Shown here one piece after another: positions 1-10,134 of a DNA stretch of 64,000 nt. Below the pieces are notes generated by a model, which did not search any database, was not told where the DNA came from, and worked only from the letters and a program-made list of their open reading frames with translations. The translations under genes and the position numbers were made by a program. Source of the DNA: Proteiniclasticum ruminis DSM 24773 (GTDB lineage Bacteria; Bacillota; Clostridia; Clostridiales; Clostridiaceae); the NCBI RefSeq assembly GCF_000701905.1, contig NZ_KL370832.1:95492-159491 (forward strand), given 5' to 3'. The number at the start of each line of letters is the position of its first letter. The stretch's first letter is position 1.

Positions 1-1
1 T

Positions 2-880
2 GTAAACATATGCTCTGCACCTACAGGAATCATCATTCCTCCAAGTGGCCCGCTGATTCTTTATTCCATCACTGCAGGAGGCGTTTCTATCGCAGCGCTG
101 TTTATGGGCGGATATCTTCCAGGGATTCTTCTTGGACTTTGTGTACTTGTTGTAGCCATTATTATGGCAGCAAAAAAAGGCTATCGAAAATCTACGGTCA
201 AAGATACAGCTTCACCTTTAAAAATCGTCATTGATGCCATCCCATCCCTTTTTGCTGTCATTATTGTCATGGCGGGAATCTTGGCAGGCTGGTTCACACC
301 AACAGAAGCAGGTGTTGTGGCTGTTCTTTATTGCGGTCTACTGGGCTTCCTCTACAAAGAACTAAACCTCAAGAATCTTTATGAAATTCTAGCAGATACG
401 ATGATCAGCTCCGCTACCATTCTCTTTTTAATAGCAGCATCCACCATCATGTCTTACGTGATGTCCTATTCAGGAATTCCTGCTGCCATCAGCAAAATGA
501 TCATGGGAGCCTCCAGCAACAAGTATGTACTGTTGTTCATCATGAATATATTCCTGCTTGTCATGGGTATGTTCCTGGATCTTACACCAGCCGTACTCAT
601 CTTCACACCGATTTTCCTGCCTATTGTCACAAGTATCGGTATGAGCCCTGTACATTTTGGTATCATGTTCATTCTGAACCTAGGCATAGGTTCCGTCACA
701 CCACCTGTTGGTTCCTGCCTCTTTGTGGGATGCAGTGTGGGTAAAGTATCCATTGAGGGAGTCACCAAATACATCATCCCACTTTTCATCGCCATGGTGG
801 TTGCGTTAATGCTCGTAACTTACATACCGGCGCTGTCTTTATGGATTCCGTCACTCTTTGGTCTGGTACCAGGGTTCTAG
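2..880 (+). CDS. TRAP transporter large permease (DctM), 3' part
   Basis: C-terminal 292 residues of a DctM-type TRAP large permease; the frame is open at the left edge of the window, so the gene begins outside it. The fragment opens with a segment containing IIIPPSGPLILYS, which resembles the conserved PPS region of DctM, and continues with about seven hydrophobic membrane helices. Near the end a loop with NLGIGSVTPPVG matches the second conserved DctM signature. DctM uses the Na+ gradient to import a substrate handed over by a periplasmic-type binding protein (DctP); DctP and DctQ should lie to the left. Only 50 bp separate it from the first GH31 gene on the same strand, so it is probably the last transporter gene of an operon that also encodes the two glycosidases. 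Confidence 0.9.
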   Translation, partial: VNICSAPTGIIIPPSGPLILYSITAGGVSIAALFMGGYLPGILLGLCVLVVAIIMAAKKGYRKSTVKDTASPLKIVIDAIPSLFAVIIVMAGILAGWFTPTEAGVVAVLYCGLLGFLYKELNLKNLYEILADTMISSATILFLIAASTIMSYVMSYSGIPAAISKMIMGASSNKYVLLFIMNIFLLVMGMFLDLTPAVLIFTPIFLPIVTSIGMSPVHFGIMFILNLGIGSVTPPVGSCLFVGCSVGKVSIEGVTKYIIPLFIAMVVALMLVTYIPALSLWIPSLFGLVPGF

Positions 881-930
881 GAACATAATTGCTCTTATGA
901 GCATCAACATTCATGTGCAAGGAGAACAAT

Positions 931-3426
931 ATGAAGATCACAAAAGAATTTAGAAGTATCAGAACGGATCAAGGCGTATCCGTCATTAAGACCAACTGCT
1001 CCAGCATCGCTGTTATGTTTTTGACCGATGAGATTGTTCGAGTAAGGACATCTTTTGAAGAAGAGATGGATGAGGCATCCTATGTGCTTTCTCTTACTGC
1101 CTGGGAGGACCGGGCAGATGGCTTTCTTGGAGAAGACAGAAAAAGAGTGGAGCCAGTTCAGCCAGAAATCAGAGAGACAGAGGAGAAAATTCTCTTTAAA
1201 ACAGAGAAGCTTACGCTGGAACTTCTGAAAGCTCCCTTTGGATTCAGACTCTATGATGAGGAGAATACTCTCCTTTATAGTGATCTGGAAGGTACGCCCT
1301 ATATCAAAGACAGCAACAGCAGAGTGAACCACTACAGCAAGATGCTGTCAGAAGAAGAATGTTATTATGGATTCGGGGAGAAAGGCGGAGAGCTCAACAA
1401 GAACAAGGCTTTTCTAAGGCTAAGAGCCACAGATGCCATGGGGTATGATGCCCAGAAAATGGATACGCTCTACAAGCATATTCCTTTCTATATCCGTCTG
1501 AACCGCAAAACCCAAAAAGCGGTGGGGCTTTTCTATCATAACTTTTATGAGTCCGTGTTCAACATGGGATGTGAAAAAAGCAATTACTGGAACCGGTACA
1601 CATACTGGCAGGCTGATGGGGGAGACATTGATCTGTTCTTCATAGGCGGAAACACCATGAAAAACATCGTGGACAACTACACTTACCTCACCGGCAGACC
1701 CATGCTGCTTCCTAAAAGAGCATTGGGATATCAGGGATCTTCCATGTACTATCCAGAACTGGAGAAGGACTGTGATGATGCCATCTTAAACTTTATTGAC
1801 ACCATAAAGGAAGAAGGATTCCCCATAGATGGGTTCCATCTCTCCTCTGGATACACCAACACCAATGGAAAGAGATATGTGTTCACCTGGAATCAGGACC
1901 GGTTTAAAGATCCCAAAGCGTATTTTGAAGCCATGAATGAGAAGGGTGCGCAAAATGTGCCAAACATCAAGCCTGGCATTCTATTGTCACATCCATGGTT
2001 TGAAGAGTTTTCAAAGAAAGAAGTTTTTGTCAGAAGCGAAGATGGCAAAGACCTTGCCACCGGCATGTGGTGGGGCGGAGAAGGTGCTTTCTGGGACTTT
2101 ACAAAAGAAGCAGCCAGAAGAACCTGGAAGAACTATATGATCGAAAGCCTTATTTCCAAAGGTACCAGCTCCATCTGGAATGACAACTGTGAGTACGACA
2201 GTATTCTTGATAAAGACTCTTTATGTGATTATGAGGGAGAGGGCGGCACCATCGGTCAGCTGAAGCCTCTAATGAGCACCATCATGTGCAAGATTGCAGG
2301 AGATGCAGTGAGGGAACACGATGCGGAGAAAAGACCCTATGTGGTCTGCCGAAGTGGAAGCGCCGGAATTCAGAAATACGCTCAGACCTGGTGTGGGGAC
2401 AACTATACCAGTTGGGCATCGTTAAAGTACAACATTCCTATCATCACGGGTATGGGCCTTTCGGGTCAGCCCAATGAAGGTGCAGATATCGGAGGTTTTG
2501 CAGGTCCTGCTCCAGAAGAGGAACTGTTTGTGAGATGGGTCCAAAATGGTATTTTCCAGCCCAGATTCTCTATACATTCCGCAAGCAATGATAATACAGT
2601 AACTGAGCCCTGGATGTACGAAGGTTCGAAAGATCTGAGTAGAGAGGCCATGCTTCTCCGATACAAATTCATTCCATATCTGTATTCTTTGGAATATGAG
2701 GCCTCTGTCAACGGAGCTCCCATCATGAGACCTCTTGTGTATGAGTTCCAGGAAGATGCTGCAGTATACGACGAGAGTTTTGAATTTATGTTCGGCAGAG
2801 ATCTATTGGTGGCCAACGTCCTGGAGAAGGGAGCCACCACGAAAAAGGTCTATCTGCCACAAGGAAGCAAGTGGTATGACTGGAACGACAACTATACCTG
2901 CTACGAGGGAGGGCAAACCATAGAAGTGCCTGCGCCTCTTCAGACCATTCCGATGTTTATCCGTGAAGGCGCTATGATTCCCATGGCTCAGAATGAAATT
3001 CTCAGCATGGAAAAGGACAAGGTCACAAAGATGAAATGGATTCTTGCACCTGGTAAGGATTCCGAGTTCACTTTATACGATGACGACGGTGTGACCAATA
3101 ACTATCAGAAGGGAAGCTTCAGAAAAACAAAGGTCACCATGACTGGAGAAGACGTGGTGAAGGTGAGCTTTCTAACAGAAGGCAGCTATGAAGATCCTGT
3201 GGATGAACTCTTTGTGGAAATGATTAAAAAAAGCAGAAGTCCTTTCTGGGTAGCCCTTGGCGATGAGAAAATCACACATTACTTCTCACGAAGAAAGTTT
3301 GAAGAAGCCGAGGAAGGCTGGTATTACAGCCAAACAAAACGAGCGGTACTGATAAAATACAAGAATCCTGGAAAAGACATCACACTGACAGTTTCCTTTG
3401 AGGATTTTGATCTCATCGGGATGTAA
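931..3426 (+). CDS. Glycoside hydrolase family 31 protein, copy 1
   Basis: Retaining alpha-glycosidase of the GH31 clan, 831 residues, no signal peptide, so probably cytoplasmic. The order is an N-terminal beta-sandwich (about 1-250), a TIM barrel (about 255-560) and C-terminal beta domains. The likely nucleophile is D418 in SIWNDNCEYD; the likely acid/base is D490 in CGDNYTSW. The GADIGGFAGPAPEEE block that follows is typical of the family. I choose ATG 931 because AAGGAG (919-924) lies 6 nt upstream; an in-frame ATG at 913 would place this site inside the gene. The next gene is a paralogue only 15 bp away, and a TRAP permease precedes it. The substrate cannot be read from sequence; alpha-glucosides, alpha-xylosides or acidic alpha-linked glycans are all possible. 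Confidence 0.9.
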   Translation: MKITKEFRSIRTDQGVSVIKTNCSSIAVMFLTDEIVRVRTSFEEEMDEASYVLSLTAWEDRADGFLGEDRKRVEPVQPEIRETEEKILFKTEKLTLELLKAPFGFRLYDEENTLLYSDLEGTPYIKDSNSRVNHYSKMLSEEECYYGFGEKGGELNKNKAFLRLRATDAMGYDAQKMDTLYKHIPFYIRLNRKTQKAVGLFYHNFYESVFNMGCEKSNYWNRYTYWQADGGDIDLFFIGGNTMKNIVDNYTYLTGRPMLLPKRALGYQGSSMYYPELEKDCDDAILNFIDTIKEEGFPIDGFHLSSGYTNTNGKRYVFTWNQDRFKDPKAYFEAMNEKGAQNVPNIKPGILLSHPWFEEFSKKEVFVRSEDGKDLATGMWWGGEGAFWDFTKEAARRTWKNYMIESLISKGTSSIWNDNCEYDSILDKDSLCDYEGEGGTIGQLKPLMSTIMCKIAGDAVREHDAEKRPYVVCRSGSAGIQKYAQTWCGDNYTSWASLKYNIPIITGMGLSGQPNEGADIGGFAGPAPEEELFVRWVQNGIFQPRFSIHSASNDNTVTEPWMYEGSKDLSREAMLLRYKFIPYLYSLEYEASVNGAPIMRPLVYEFQEDAAVYDESFEFMFGRDLLVANVLEKGATTKKVYLPQGSKWYDWNDNYTCYEGGQTIEVPAPLQTIPMFIREGAMIPMAQNEILSMEKDKVTKMKWILAPGKDSEFTLYDDDGVTNNYQKGSFRKTKVTMTGEDVVKVSFLTEGSYEDPVDELFVEMIKKSRSPFWVALGDEKITHYFSRRKFEEAEEGWYYSQTKRAVLIKYKNPGKDITLTVSFEDFDLIGM

Positions 3427-3441
3427 TTAAAGGAGAAAACC

Positions 3442-5961
3442 ATGCTCATTAAAAAATATGTATCAATGGAAAAGACGGACAATGGATATCTGATTCACGC
3501 AGATACTGCAGATGTCATGATTGTGTTCATGACAGAGCATATCGTCAGAATCCGGACCAGTTTTGACAAAACATTCAGAGAGTCTTCCTATGCCTTGGTC
3601 ACCACGGCATGGGAGGATGATTTGGATGAACTTCTTTCCGAGGAACGGAAGAGGATTGAGCCCGCTTTGGTAGAGGTGGAAGAAACAGACAAGAAAATCA
3701 CTTTCACCACCAAAGAAATGGTGCTCACCTTAAGAAAGGATCCATTCAGCTTCGTGCTGAAGGATCTTCAGGGAAATCTGATTTATAAGGATCTCAAAGA
3801 GAGAGCTTATGAGAAGGACCACTTGGGCAGACTCTTCCATTATACTTGTATGGATCCACAGAAAGATCATTTCTATGGCTTCGGTGAAAAAACAGGTCAT
3901 CTGGATAAAAAGGGAAGACGCATGAGAATGTCCCCTAAAGATGCCATAGGACACGATCCGGAAATTGGAGAGCCTCTTTATAAGCACATTCCTTTCTATA
4001 TGAGAACGGATGAAAATACAGGGAAGACCGTAGGATTTTTCTACAATAATGCTCACGACAGTGTTTTTGACATGGGAAATGAAATCAGTGGCTATTGGGA
4101 ACGTTATGCCTACTATCAAGTGGATGGAGGAGACTTGGATCTCTTCCTGATTTACGGACCGGATGCTAAAAGAGTAGTGGATGGGTATACCTATCTTACA
4201 GGAAGGCCAGCTTTACCAACAAAACAGTCCTTGGGATACACGGCTTCCACCATGTATTATGCGGAGCTGGATGAGAACTGTGATGAAGAGATCTATCAGG
4301 TGATACAGAAGCATTTTGATGAAAAAATCTACATTGATAACTTCTGGCTCGCTTCTGGCTACTCTGCGGGGGAAGAAGACAAGCTCCGGTATATCTTCAA
4401 TTGGAACCGTAAGAGATTCCCGGATCCGGAAGGGTTCTTCCAAAAAATGGAGGAAATGGGCATCAATGTGATCCCCAATATGAAACCAGGCATACTGCCA
4501 AAGCATCCATATATGGATACTTTTGTGAAAAATGATGTGTTTGTGAAAACGCCAGATGGGAAAAAGGACTATGAAGGACGATGGTGGGGTGGCCAAGGGA
4601 AGTTTGTGGATTTCACCAGCGAGTCCGGAAGAAATACATGGAAAGAGCTGCTGAAAAAGACGCTGCTGGCCAAAGGATCCAAAACCGTGTGGAATGACAA
4701 CTGCGAGTATGATGGCATCGAGGATCGGAAAGCGATTTGTGACAACAACGGCAAAGGCGGAACTATGGAAGACTTAAAAATCATCCATTCCAATATGATG
4801 GCCTATGTGGGAAAAGAAGCACTGAATGAAATGTATCCTACTGAGCGTCCCTATATCATAAATAGAGCTGGCTACGCTGGAATACAGCGGTATGCTCAGG
4901 TGTGGGGGGGAGACAATCTCACAGACTGGCGTACAGTGAAGTTCAATATTGCCACCATTCTTGGCATGGGCCTTTCCGGGGTACCCAATATGGGATGTGA
5001 CATTGGAGGTTTTGCAGGACCTGCTCCGGAAGGAGAGCTTCTCCTCAGATGGATACAAAGTGGCGTTTTCCAGCCCAGATTCTGTATGAACTCTGCAAAC
5101 TCTGACAATACAGTGACACAGCCCTGGATGTACGAAGAGCATCTTGAGCATATCAGGGAGGCCTTTGCACTTCGGTACAGGATGATGCCCTATCTGTATT
5201 CTCTCATGAGACAAGCCCATGAGACCGGTGTTCCAGCCATGAGACCTCTATTTTTGGAGTTTCCGGATGATACACTTTGCTATGGTGATAAGCATCTGAC
5301 CTTCATGTTTGGCCCATCTGTCCTGGTGGCCAATGTGGTGGAAAAAGATGCAAAGACCAGAACGCTCTACTTACCTAAAGGAAGTCTCTGGTATGATATG
5401 AACGATAAGTACAAGTGCTATGAAGGAGGCCAGAGCATCACCATCCCTGTGGATTTTGGAACCATTCCCATGTTTTTACGAGGGGATGCCGTCTTCATGA
5501 CCACGGAGGATGTCCATCAGGCATCTACAGATGTGATGAAGAGTCTGGATTTTATCATCAGTGCGGAAAAGGGGACCAGCTTCCTCTATTATGATGATGA
5601 CGGACACTCAAAGGATTATGAATCTGGCGTCTACAAACGAACATGGATATCAGTAACACCTGGTGAAAAAATCACCATCTCCTTTGACAGTGAGGGTACC
5701 TATGAAGATCCGGTGGAGAAAATGACATTGAGAGTCATGAGTAAAGACAAGGGTGCTTTATATGTCAGTGTGGACGGTGAGCAGCTGCCAAGATTCCTTG
5801 TGAAGGATAATCTCGATGAAGCTAACAAAGGATGGTATTATGACCTCAGTACGAGGATGGTCCTCATTAAGACAGAAAGACCTCATAAAGAGAAGTTTGA
5901 TATCATTATCAGCCGGGAGAAATTTGATCTCATCGGTATGGAGCAGGAAGAGGAGTTTTAG
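3442..5961 (+). CDS. Glycoside hydrolase family 31 protein, copy 2
   Basis: Second GH31 alpha-glycosidase, 839 residues, collinear with the preceding gene over its whole length: same N-terminal block with VRIRTSF, same barrel motifs and same C-terminal FDLIGM. The likely nucleophile is D419 (VWNDNCEYD) and the acid/base D491 (WGGDNLTDW). No signal peptide is visible. AAGGAG (3430-3435) stands 6 nt before the ATG. The two proteins have diverged well beyond a recent duplication, with many substitutions in barrel loops (for example SSGYTN against ASGYSAG), so they may cut different linkages or act in sequence on an imported oligosaccharide. A strong terminator follows at 6061, ending the operon. 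Confidence 0.9.
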   Translation: MLIKKYVSMEKTDNGYLIHADTADVMIVFMTEHIVRIRTSFDKTFRESSYALVTTAWEDDLDELLSEERKRIEPALVEVEETDKKITFTTKEMVLTLRKDPFSFVLKDLQGNLIYKDLKERAYEKDHLGRLFHYTCMDPQKDHFYGFGEKTGHLDKKGRRMRMSPKDAIGHDPEIGEPLYKHIPFYMRTDENTGKTVGFFYNNAHDSVFDMGNEISGYWERYAYYQVDGGDLDLFLIYGPDAKRVVDGYTYLTGRPALPTKQSLGYTASTMYYAELDENCDEEIYQVIQKHFDEKIYIDNFWLASGYSAGEEDKLRYIFNWNRKRFPDPEGFFQKMEEMGINVIPNMKPGILPKHPYMDTFVKNDVFVKTPDGKKDYEGRWWGGQGKFVDFTSESGRNTWKELLKKTLLAKGSKTVWNDNCEYDGIEDRKAICDNNGKGGTMEDLKIIHSNMMAYVGKEALNEMYPTERPYIINRAGYAGIQRYAQVWGGDNLTDWRTVKFNIATILGMGLSGVPNMGCDIGGFAGPAPEGELLLRWIQSGVFQPRFCMNSANSDNTVTQPWMYEEHLEHIREAFALRYRMMPYLYSLMRQAHETGVPAMRPLFLEFPDDTLCYGDKHLTFMFGPSVLVANVVEKDAKTRTLYLPKGSLWYDMNDKYKCYEGGQSITIPVDFGTIPMFLRGDAVFMTTEDVHQASTDVMKSLDFIISAEKGTSFLYYDDDGHSKDYESGVYKRTWISVTPGEKITISFDSEGTYEDPVEKMTLRVMSKDKGALYVSVDGEQLPRFLVKDNLDEANKGWYYDLSTRMVLIKTERPHKEKFDIIISREKFDLIGMEQEEEF

Positions 5962-6060
5962 AAGATTCTTTGAAGATGCAACGTAATAAACGGCCATAAA
6001 ATGATGAGGAATCACGAAGATTTATAAAAAGCTATTTACTAAAAAAAGTTAAAATAGAAA

Positions 6061-6112
6061 GAACCGCAGCAGATGAGAGGTCCCCCCTCGTACCTGCTGC
6101 GGTTCTGTTTTT
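6061..6112 (+). terminator. Rho-independent terminator of the GH31 operon
   Basis: Perfect 12-bp stem GAACCGCAGCAG (6061-6072) with CTGCTGCGGTTC (6094-6105), then TGTTTTTATT. It ends the TRAP/GH31 transcript. Confidence 0.9.
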
Positions 6113-6325
6113 ATTCGCATTTTAAAATCTTTCTTTTCGTCACTTCGTGGAGGATGAATTAGTATCTTTAAAACGTTTAAGGAAAAAGATTTGGTCTGCG
6201 TTTTTAGGCTGGTGGATCATCTGGTGTGAAATATATCGGTTTGAAAAAAGTATTCTGTTTGATTCTGAAAAGAGAAGCTGATTCTCATGGTAGGATGGTT
6301 AATCATTTAAGCAACGAGTAGTTTG
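6113..6325. other. Intergenic stretch, nothing recognised
   Basis: AT-rich spacer between the GH31 terminator and the 3' end of the convergent fic gene. I see no gene, RNA or clear repeat in it. Confidence 0.5.
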
Positions 6326-7378
6326 CTAGTCTAGATTCTTTATATATGCAGTACCTCTTCCTGACCCTACTTTTATGATGTATCCATCTTTCAATAAATC
6401 AGAGAGTGCTTTTTCAATGGTTGTAACACTGATATCGGGATAAGTGTCAGCGATTTCTCTCTTAGATAGTTTTCCCACCTTTTTATCGAATAGATCTTTT
6501 ACTCTTTCTGATTTCCCCATTTTATCTATAGCTACAGTTTCGACCCTATCAGAGAAGTCTTTATACGCTTTCAATAAAATACTTAGGTAGTATGTTACAA
6601 AAGGCAGATAACTGTTTTTGTTTTCGTGCCAGCCTATAGAGCTTTCATGAAGGGTTTTATAATAACTCTCCTTCGTGCTTTCAATGAGCATTTCTACACT
6701 GATATACTTTCCAACAATATAGCCTTGCTGGTAAAGCAGTAAAAGTGTTAAGAGTCTGCTCATTCTACCATTACCATCATTAAACGGATGTATGCTCAGA
6801 AAATCCAATACAAACTTTGAAATTAGAATTAACGGGTCAATTCTCCCCTCATTTATTGCCTCATGATAAGCAGTACATAACTTCTCTACTGCTTCGGGCG
6901 TTTCAAAGGCGGATAAGGGTTTAAAGCGTATTCGATGAATTCCTCTTTCGTCCACTTCTTCAATAACATTGTCCTGATTCTTATATCGGCCCCCATAGGT
7001 GGAGGGGTGAAAACTATATAGGTCTCTGTGCAATTCTAAGATTACACTTGACCTTAAGAGAATGTAATTATAATTTTCATGGATTGTTTGTAGCACTTCC
7101 CTGTATCCTGCAATCTCCTCTTCATCTCGATTCAGAGGTTCTGCCTTTTTGGAAACCAGTTCTTCAAGCCTCGAATCAGAAGTGAATATTCCTTCAATTC
7201 GATTAGATGCCCCGGTACTTTGAATCTTTGCTACCTCCAGCATGGCTTTGAGTATATCTGGTTTAGCCCTCATGAAAAGTTCTTGTTTTCCTTTATACTC
7301 ATGAATCTGAGATACTAGATTCATGATTTCAGGAACCAGTAATTCACTGTTTATACTTTTGTAATTAAACTCCTTCAC
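6326..7378 (-). CDS. Fic domain protein with C-terminal winged helix
   Basis: 350-residue Fic-fold protein, a family that usually transfers AMP from ATP to a hydroxyl side chain of a target protein. The catalytic motif HPFNDGNGR is at 197-205 with H197 as the base. An N-terminal inhibitory motif of the (S/T)xxxE(G/N) type, SNRIEG, is at 58-63, which makes this a self-inhibited class II enzyme in which E62 would block ATP binding. The last 60 residues form a small helix-turn-helix (KREIADTYPDISVTTIEKAL), common in this subgroup. Start is GTG at 7378, with AGGTGA 5 nt upstream. It stands alone, convergent with the GH31 operon. Two direct repeats overlap its putative promoter and could be bound by its own HTH. 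Target unknown. Confidence 0.92.
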   Translation of the reverse strand: MKEFNYKSINSELLVPEIMNLVSQIHEYKGKQELFMRAKPDILKAMLEVAKIQSTGASNRIEGIFTSDSRLEELVSKKAEPLNRDEEEIAGYREVLQTIHENYNYILLRSSVILELHRDLYSFHPSTYGGRYKNQDNVIEEVDERGIHRIRFKPLSAFETPEAVEKLCTAYHEAINEGRIDPLILISKFVLDFLSIHPFNDGNGRMSRLLTLLLLYQQGYIVGKYISVEMLIESTKESYYKTLHESSIGWHENKNSYLPFVTYYLSILLKAYKDFSDRVETVAIDKMGKSERVKDLFDKKVGKLSKREIADTYPDISVTTIEKALSDLLKDGYIIKVGSGRGTAYIKNLD

Positions 7379-7424
7379 TTCTTCACCTGCCTATTTTTGT
7401 TTCTATATGCATAATTTTATCATC

Positions 7425-7459
7425 ATTATATGCAGATAACAAATAAAATATGCAGATAA
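7425..7459 (-). promoter_or_regulatory. Putative fic promoter with two direct repeats
   Basis: On the minus strand TATAAT occupies 7430-7425. The 12-mer ATATGCAGATAA (plus-strand reading) occurs at 7428-7439 and again at 7448-7459, exactly 20 bp apart, so one copy overlaps the -10 and the other covers the -35 region. This is the layout expected for a repressor operator. That Fic's own winged helix binds it is inference. Confidence 0.45.
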
Positions 7460-7711
7460 ATCTCTTCGAAACTCGCAACGCCTATAGAATCGTTCTGATC
7501 ATCTTGATTGCGGTTTCGTAATCAAAAGACACTAAAGAATAAAGTGTTTTGTTTTCCTGCCTTAGAATAGGAAAACCATTTGATTCTACTTATAACTAGG
7601 AAACAATGAATTATGATACTGGAAGAGTCTCAATGATCCCTAATCGCTACGGGAATATATAGATGCGGTAGAGCTTATGAATGAAGAAAAGTAAATACAT
7701 GACACCGCCTG
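7460..7711. other. Intergenic stretch with a possible gene remnant
   Basis: No intact gene. A short open stretch ends ...YIDAVELMNEEK-stop near 7693 directly before a hairpin, which resembles the tail of a decayed gene, but only about 16 codons are open. I could not assign it to a family. Confidence 0.25.
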
Positions 7712-7756
7712 ATGCAGCGGAAGAGGATCGTAAACCTCACTCCGCTGCATTTATTT
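7712..7756 (+). terminator. Terminator-like hairpin
   Basis: Perfect 10-bp stem ATGCAGCGGA (7712-7721) with TCCGCTGCAT (7741-7750), extended by an inner GAGG/CCTC pair, then TTATTTGACTTTT. It stands in a gene-free spacer, possibly left from a lost gene. Confidence 0.5.
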
Positions 7757-7841
7757 GACTTTTATGCCATCAGCTCAGAAGAACACTTTCTTAATAGAAA
7801 CGAAGCCTTAATTTGAACACCAAAATATTATTGAGATTCCC

Positions 7842-7868
7842 TTAAGGAAAAAATCCTCCTGCCGATAC
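7842..7868 (+). promoter_or_regulatory. SigD (sigma-28)-type promoter of the chemoreceptor gene
   Basis: TTAA (7842-7845), 15 nt, then GCCGATAC (7861-7868). This is close to the Firmicute SigD consensus TAAA-N15-GCCGATAT and lies 59 bp before a methyl-accepting chemotaxis gene, a usual member of the flagellar/chemotaxis regulon. It implies the cell makes flagella. Confidence 0.65.
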
Positions 7869-7926
7869 TAAGAAAAGACAGGATGATGGAGACAAAAGAC
7901 GAAATAATGAAAAAGAGGGGAAAGAA

Positions 7927-9978
7927 ATGGGATTTTACAACAAAAGAAAAAGCATCCGCACCAAAATGCTTCTGGTATTCTTGCCAATTCTACTGGTCGC
8001 TACAGGTGCCATCGCAGCAGTTTCAGTAACAGATGCAAAGAGCGCGCTGGAAAAGCAAATCGAGGAGCGTGTCGGAAAAGAACTCACGGCCATCTATGAA
8101 TCCATCGAGCATGAGTTCACCGCCCATGAGAAAGTGGCAGAAGCCGTGGCATCGGTCTATCGTGCGAAAGGAAATACGCTGGAGAAAAGTGACTACAAGG
8201 TGATGCTGGAAGAGCTGGTCACCATGAACCAGAACACCCTAGGCAGTGGACTATGGCTGGAACCCAATAAATTCAGTCCTGAGGACTATTACTTCGGGCC
8301 CTATGTCTATCGGGATGGGGACAGCATATTGTATACGGAAGACTATGAAACAGAAGAATACGACTATCCCAGCACCGACTGGTATCTGGCAGGTAAGGCC
8401 ATCAAAGAAGACAGTGTATGGACCAGTCCATACTTTGACGAAACCACAGGCATCACCATGATTACCACATCGCTGCCAATAATTTCATCAGGCGGATTTC
8501 AAGGTGTTGTCACAGCGGACTATGATCTTTCCACCATTCAGGGAAGAATCGGAGAAGTTCAGCTGGGCGAGACTGGATATGCTTTTCTTCTGGACCAGGA
8601 AGGGCTCTACATCGCCCATGAGGATGAAGAGAAGGTTATGAAGGTCAACATCACTGAAGAGGAAGAGATGAAAGGCCTTGCGGTGAAGATCAGCGAAGCG
8701 CCCTATGGGAAAGCACCTGTAACACTGAATGGAAAAGACTTTGATGCTTATTATCTCACCTTAGCCAGCACCGGGTGGAAGCTGGTGGTCATGGCACCCA
8801 TCGATGAGCTCTACAGTGCAGTGGATGCCATGGTCCTGAAAGGAGCAATAGTAGCCTTTGCAGTTCTTCTTCTGGGCTCTCTTCTCATCAGCCTTTACAG
8901 TGCGTCCCTTACCAAAGGAATCAAAGGCTTTGTACATAATCTTTCTTTCCTTGCAGAAGGAGACTTCACAAAGCCTGTGGAAGTGAAAACTAAGGACGAG
9001 CTGGGCCAGATGGGAGAATCCTACAACCAAGTGCTGAAGGATTTAAGAACCATGGTGGAGCAGGTTTCTGGCAATGCGGAAGAAATGGCAGAGCTTACAG
9101 AACTTCTTGCAAGAACCTCCGGAGAAGCTTCCCATGTGTCCGATGAAGTGGCCAAGACCATCGAGGAGATCGCAAAGGGAGCCAGCGATCAGGCACTGGA
9201 CACGGAAGTCACCGCAGAAAAAGTCTATGATATGGGTAAACTTATGGAGGAAGATGAGAAAGAACTGAGAAACCTCAATACGGCTGCCATGGCCATAGAA
9301 AAAGAGAAGGTGGAGGGGTTTGAAACCCTGAAGAAACTGGTGGAGAAAACTGAGGAAAGCAGTAGAGCCACAGAGGAGATTCATCAGTCTATCCTAAAGA
9401 ACAATCTCAGCGCTGAAAAGATCGACAAAGCCAGCTCCATGATCCAGAACATCTCAGACCAGACCAATCTTCTGGCACTGAATGCTGCCATAGAAGCTGC
9501 CAGAGCAGGAGAAGCTGGAAGAGGGTTCTCCGTCGTTGCAGAGGAGATCCGAAAGCTCGCGGAGCAGTCTGGAACTTTCAGCAGCGATATCAAAAACGAT
9601 ATTAAAGAACTAAAAGAAAACTCTATTACAGCTGTAAAGGTCATGGAAAAGGTAGTAGAGATCATCAGCGATCAGGAGAGCAGTGTCCACACCACTGAAG
9701 AGAAGTTTGAATCCATAGCAAGTTCCATCGACGATATCAGGAAGGTGCTAAGGCTTCTCAATGGCTCCTCCCTTAAGATGAATGAGAACAAGGAAAAGAT
9801 CATTGAGCTGACTCAGAACCTCTCTGCCATTTCCGAGGAGAATGCAGCTGGAACCGAAGAGGCCTCTGCAGCCATAGAAGAGCAGGCCGCTACCATCAAT
9901 GAGATTGCGGCCAGTGGAGAAAAGCTGCAGCTGATCTCAAACCGTCTGAAAGAACTCATTGAGAAGTTCAAAATATAA
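7927..9978 (+). CDS. Methyl-accepting chemotaxis protein with dCache sensor
   Basis: 683-residue transmembrane chemoreceptor. TM1 is at about 13-33, followed by an extracellular double-Cache-like domain (about 35-295, with WYLAGKA...WTSPYFDE and the [13 protein letters not shown] segment), TM2 at about 302-324, a HAMP domain, and a long cytoplasmic coiled coil. The signalling tip [16 protein letters not shown] is present around residues 511-526 and binds CheA/CheW. Cache domains of this type often bind amino acids, amines or organic acids; the ligand here is unknown. AGAGGGG 6 nt upstream supports ATG 7927. It is monocistronic, with its own SigD-type promoter and a terminator at 9990. Confidence 0.95.
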   Translation: MGFYNKRKSIRTKMLLVFLPILLVATGAIAAVSVTDAKSALEKQIEERVGKELTAIYESIEHEFTAHEKVAEAVASVYRAKGNTLEKSDYKVMLEELVTMNQNTLGSGLWLEPNKFSPEDYYFGPYVYRDGDSILYTEDYETEEYDYPSTDWYLAGKAIKEDSVWTSPYFDETTGITMITTSLPIISSGGFQGVVTADYDLSTIQGRIGEVQLGETGYAFLLDQEGLYIAHEDEEKVMKVNITEEEEMKGLAVKISEAPYGKAPVTLNGKDFDAYYLTLASTGWKLVVMAPIDELYSAVDAMVLKGAIVAFAVLLLGSLLISLYSASLTKGIKGFVHNLSFLAEGDFTKPVEVKTKDELGQMGESYNQVLKDLRTMVEQVSGNAEEMAELTELLARTSGEASHVSDEVAKTIEEIAKGASDQALDTEVTAEKVYDMGKLMEEDEKELRNLNTAAMAIEKEKVEGFETLKKLVEKTEESSRATEEIHQSILKNNLSAEKIDKASSMIQNISDQTNLLALNAAIEAARAGEAGRGFSVVAEEIRKLAEQSGTFSSDIKNDIKELKENSITAVKVMEKVVEIISDQESSVHTTEEKFESIASSIDDIRKVLRLLNGSSLKMNENKEKIIELTQNLSAISEENAAGTEEASAAIEEQAATINEIAASGEKLQLISNRLKELIEKFKI

Positions 9979-9989
9979 GATAGCATCAG

Positions 9990-10023
9990 AAAGGGTTCTT
10001 CCAACTTTGGAAGGATCCTTTTT
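9990..10023 (+). terminator. Terminator after the chemoreceptor
   Basis: 13-bp stem, 9990-10002 with 10009-10021 (two G-U pairs), loop AACTTT, ending in a T-run. Confidence 0.8.
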
Positions 10024-10134
10024 CATTGATGAAAAGGAAGGTCATACATCAGGAAGCTAATAGAGGAAGGTTTTAAGAGGAGCAGTGTTTTCAATGGGGG
10101 GTTATAAGTGAGTGGATATAAGTATAAATATTTA

